Shown in pieces: positions 60,837 to 64,000 of a stretch of DNA of 64,000 nt; positions within the stretch are counted from its first letter, which is position 1, and each line of letters begins with the position of its first letter. The translations under genes were made by a program, and so were the position numbers. This stretch comes from Brienomyrus brachyistius. Lineage: Eukaryota > Chordata > Actinopteri > Osteoglossiformes > Mormyridae. The DNA lies in contig NC_064534.1 in assembly GCF_023856365.1 (NCBI RefSeq), forward strand, positions 8,328,536 through 8,392,535, written 5' to 3'. The notes beneath the pieces were generated by a model. It made no database searches. It had not been told where the DNA came from and worked only from the letters and a program-made list of their open reading frames with translations.

Positions 60837-63063
60837 GGTGTGACTTCAGTTCTCGCCTCTCATGGAACAGCTAATGGTGGCCGCTGGTAGCACTCATCAG
60901 TCAGTGATGCCTGACTCACTTTCCCTTATAAGTACATAACAATTTGATCCTTAGAAGCATCTTTATATTAAGTCTCCCCCGAACTACTTATTAAATTAAA
61001 CATGCAGTTTCCACTTCAAAGTTGTTAAAGAACTGCTATTTAACTGCTCTTTTGATGGCTAATTTAAATTATGTTCTGATACATTTGCAATGACTTGCTT
61101 TCATATTTTTGATTGAAATGGATTTTTTAATAATTAATATAAAACCATACAGGGTTTTCACAGCTAGCTAAATAAACACTTTATTTTAAATAGTTTCACT
61201 TTTCCAGGTTTGCCCACTTTCACGCTTCTGGCGTGACTCTCAAGCTGTCAGACTCTCACATTTTCAGACTCTCACACTTTCAGACTCTCATGCTCACGTT
61301 AGAAATCTTACAGGAAATCTGTATTATTCCAGTATAAACCTAAAATTAGCTACATGAAAATCACGTACATGTCGGGGTAAGTGATTTTTGACTTAAGCGG
61401 CTGATGGGAGAATAGTCCGCTATATGAGTTATTGATATTCATATAAATGAAATATCATAATGCAAATGGTAAGTGTTTTTTTTGTTGTGGTAAGATTTTT
61501 GTGTTTTATCGACTATTGGGTGGTTTGAGACTCTAATCTCTGTCCCGATAAGATTTTGGTCTGTATGCATTTTATTAAAATAATGGGATTTGCAATAACG
61601 GTAAATCAGTCTAAAATACTACAGGATAGAAACGATCAGCACCTTTAACAATGTATTTGGCTGTGGTATTTTTATTCATTTTAGCTGTAGACCTTTTGTG
61701 GTCTAAAGCATCTGACAAGGCTTGCCTGTTCAAAAGAACATCCAGAGCTTCAGACCAACATTGGTGGGTGGTTGTTTAATATGACTCTGGATTTCCCACC
61801 AACTGATAAGCAGTCTGGTTGGGCTTATCAGACGAGAAGGTGACACCCAGCTGACAGCTGCAGTACTGACCTGCAGGACAGGACAGAAGTCACTTCTGCT
61901 ATAAGTTTAGAAGCTCAGAAGTACACGAAGGACAAAGAAATAAGCAGTAAGGAGAGCTGCATTCCCTGATTTTTTATTTTTTTTTGAGATCAAGGAGAAG
62001 AAGAAGAAGACGACAATGTCAGGCCTGGATTTGCTAATTTAAGTATAATTAATTTACCTGAGTCTTTGGGTTGTTAGTTCATTTGAATATTACTCTTGTT
62101 AGTTAGTTGCAGTTAGTGCAGGTGCTTCGTTTGCAGTGAAGCAGGATTTTTGCTGTTTATTTTGGCATGGAAAATCTTCTCTTTAATTAAATCTCTTATG
62201 TTGGGTAGATACACATATACACTGCAAAACGTAGTTCTTTATATTTATAATAATGATGACTAAGAGTCCTGTTTTGCAGGAGGCCCCACTTTGGAATGGC
62301 TTGGAAAAATTATACCAAAGTCATTAACTCTGTAAGAACTAAATTTATTCTGAGGGAAAAAAAAAACGTCCAGTGAATCGTGAAAAAAGGGAAACCATCA
62401 ACTGATGGCTGGTCAAGAGCCAGAGGTGGGAATCAAACTCTGTGGCATGTTCTGGGGTGTGTGCAGCAGAAAATGAGTAGAGGGCTGAAGAGAATATCAC
62501 AGAAAGCTGCTGAATTCAGCAGGCAGACTAATGCATGGAGTTTGTGATTTACTGTATCAAGAAAATTTATTTCTGCCTTGTGGGCATCTTTCTTCATCCA
62601 CCACCTTGATGCATTGTTGTTTGCTGAGGAATAATTAGTTAATTAATCAAAATCTGCAATAGTGTGTCCAAGATGAACCAAGACACCGTCTCGACGTGCC
62701 CTGTCCCACCATGCAGTTACTCTCCTCTGTATTAATACATGTCCAACTGCCTGTTTGTTTGGGTGCTTTATTTCGCAGACACTGCCCTTTAAGAAATGCC
62801 AGGAAACACTCGACATTGCCCAAGAAATGCAGCTGATATTTGCTGTGCAAATGCAGACATCTTTAAATATTGGCAACAAAACTGTTTATGCCTGACTTTT
62901 AGAAACTAAGATGAGCTGTCAAAACTTTCTGAGTGTGTCCTGTGAACTAGACTCACATATTACATTAATTCATGTGATACCCATTAATGAGTGTCTTGTA
63001 AATGTCTGAACACGTTTGGCTAATAATCATTCATCCATCTGTCCATCTATGTTCAACTGATCT
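60837..63063. other. No gene seen; short tandem repeat at 61.2 kb
   Basis: 61247-61292 has about three units of TTTCAGACTCTCACAC. The rest is unassigned. Confidence 0.35.
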
Positions 63064-63071
63064 GCTTAACC

Positions 63072-63260
63072 CAGGCGTGGCCAATCTTAAAGGGCCGGTG
63101 TGTGTGTGGCTTTTTGGGGTAACCTTTAGGTCAGCTGTTCACACCCAGGTGTGAGGACTCTTCAGCCATTCAGTCCTCAAATTTGGTTAATTTTATTTGG
63201 GAGTCGCAGTGAAAACCTGCACACACAGCGACCCTTTCTGGGTAAGATTGGCCACCCCTG
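63072..63260. mobile_element. hAT-type MITE, 189 bp, 8-bp target duplication
   Basis: Ends CAGGCGTGGCCAATCTTA and the inverted TAAGATTGGCCACCCCTG, flanked by GCTTAACC at 63064-63071 and 63261-63268. Non-coding. Confidence 0.85.
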
Positions 63261-63268
63261 GCTTAACC

Positions 63269-64000
63269 TGTGCAGGGCATTGATGGACCTAGGGCCTATC
63301 CCAGTGTACTTGGGAGCACTATGGAGGGAAAGCCCTGGCATTAATCCATTAATCTGAAAAAAAGAAGTATTTGGTAGCTGTTAATTAGAGTTGAGTTCCA
63401 GGGAAACATCAGGTAGTGCGTCAACACCCCACTCCCCAAAAGACGTTAAGACAGACAGAAGTCACCTGATAAATCACATGATGCACATCTCAGCTGATGG
63501 AACCCTTCCTAGCTGAGGGATCCCCAGGCAGCTCTGGGGGCAGAACCGATGACTCTCCACTCTGCTTTGTCCCCCTGTACTCCTTCCAAATCCTACAGCA
63601 GACTCTTAGTGTTGGATCGCCCAAACTGCACCATCTTTTAGTAAACACATAGCCTTGAATTATTAATACATTTTTAGTAGTAACAACTACTAGTAGAAAA
63701 CTAAACCATGTCATGCACCTGATTGTTAAATAAAGTCACATGGTACATATTTATCTTTTTGTATAATGCATCAAGATTTTTTTTTCTTTCTTAGTAATGA
63801 TTATTCATGGAGTCCCTGAGATTCACATGACCTTAGACATTCCTGATAGTTCTGATTTTGGCTTAAGCAATGTTCTCTTCTTTTAACTCTGCGTTGTACT
63901 TGTCTGACTGACTTGGTGTCTGGATACCTGTTCCTGGATACCAGCTGTCTAAAACTGAAATGGCGTGTAAAAACTAATTGGCCCTGACTGGTCAATCCAC
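63269..64000. other. No gene or clear repeat seen
   Basis: Only short frames without motifs up to the window end. Confidence 0.35.

Overview
This window is eukaryotic and vertebrate-like, most probably from a teleost fish. The reasons are GT-AG introns, no bacterial-type gene density, many tRNA-derived SINEs with (GGAT)n tails, hAT and mariner/Tc1-type MITEs, Tc1 transposon remains, LTR elements and fish-style VNTRs. I cannot fix the species; an osteoglossomorph such as a mormyrid is only a guess. There is very little conventional coding sequence, and most long ORFs are translations of repeats.

Region 1 (about 0.17-22.9 kb) is a tandem segmental duplication of roughly 9.5 kb. Each unit carries a tiny calpastatin-like gene on the + strand. 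Copy 1 (exons at 4169, 6070, 8225 and 8692) splices by eye, all in phase 0, into a 90-residue protein. It contains a calpastatin subdomain-B motif (LGERDDTLPPHYR) and a subdomain-C-like tail (ALDILTGDF) before a stop. Copy 2 (exons at 15353, 20156, 20462 and 21725) has a second copy of the B-motif exon, but its last exon has lost both the splice acceptor and the stop, so it looks decayed. Between the units (9.7-13.6 kb) lie a decayed Tc1 transposase and an LTR-like repeat present twice.

Region 2 (23-41.8 kb) is intergenic or intronic. It holds an 18-bp minisatellite, a 1.3-kb 24/48-bp VNTR, solo LTRs, SINE pieces, a hAT MITE with an 8-bp target duplication, a mariner-like MITE and a foldback element.

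Region 3 (41.8-48.1 kb) is bounded by 340-bp inverted arms. Inside it sits a complete, apparently very young non-autonomous LTR retrotransposon (43782-47013). Its 286-bp LTRs look identical, it has a 5-bp target duplication, and it carries one 855-codon proline-rich ORF with no protease, reverse transcriptase, RNase H or integrase. The bases just inside the 5' LTR are the exact reverse complement of a 10-base LTR-internal motif placed where transcription could start, which suggests Tf1/sushi-type self-priming. Several solo or truncated LTRs with the same layout lie elsewhere in the window (17.5, 24.7, 30.9, 33.0, 50.5 and 53.6 kb).

Region 4 (48-64 kb) has no gene I can support. It contains a SINE with a fourfold-repeated promoter head, a 320-bp mariner-like MITE, a solo LTR, microsatellites and a 189-bp hAT MITE.

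All alignments, repeat boundaries and exon calls were made by eye. No transcript, database or folding evidence was available.
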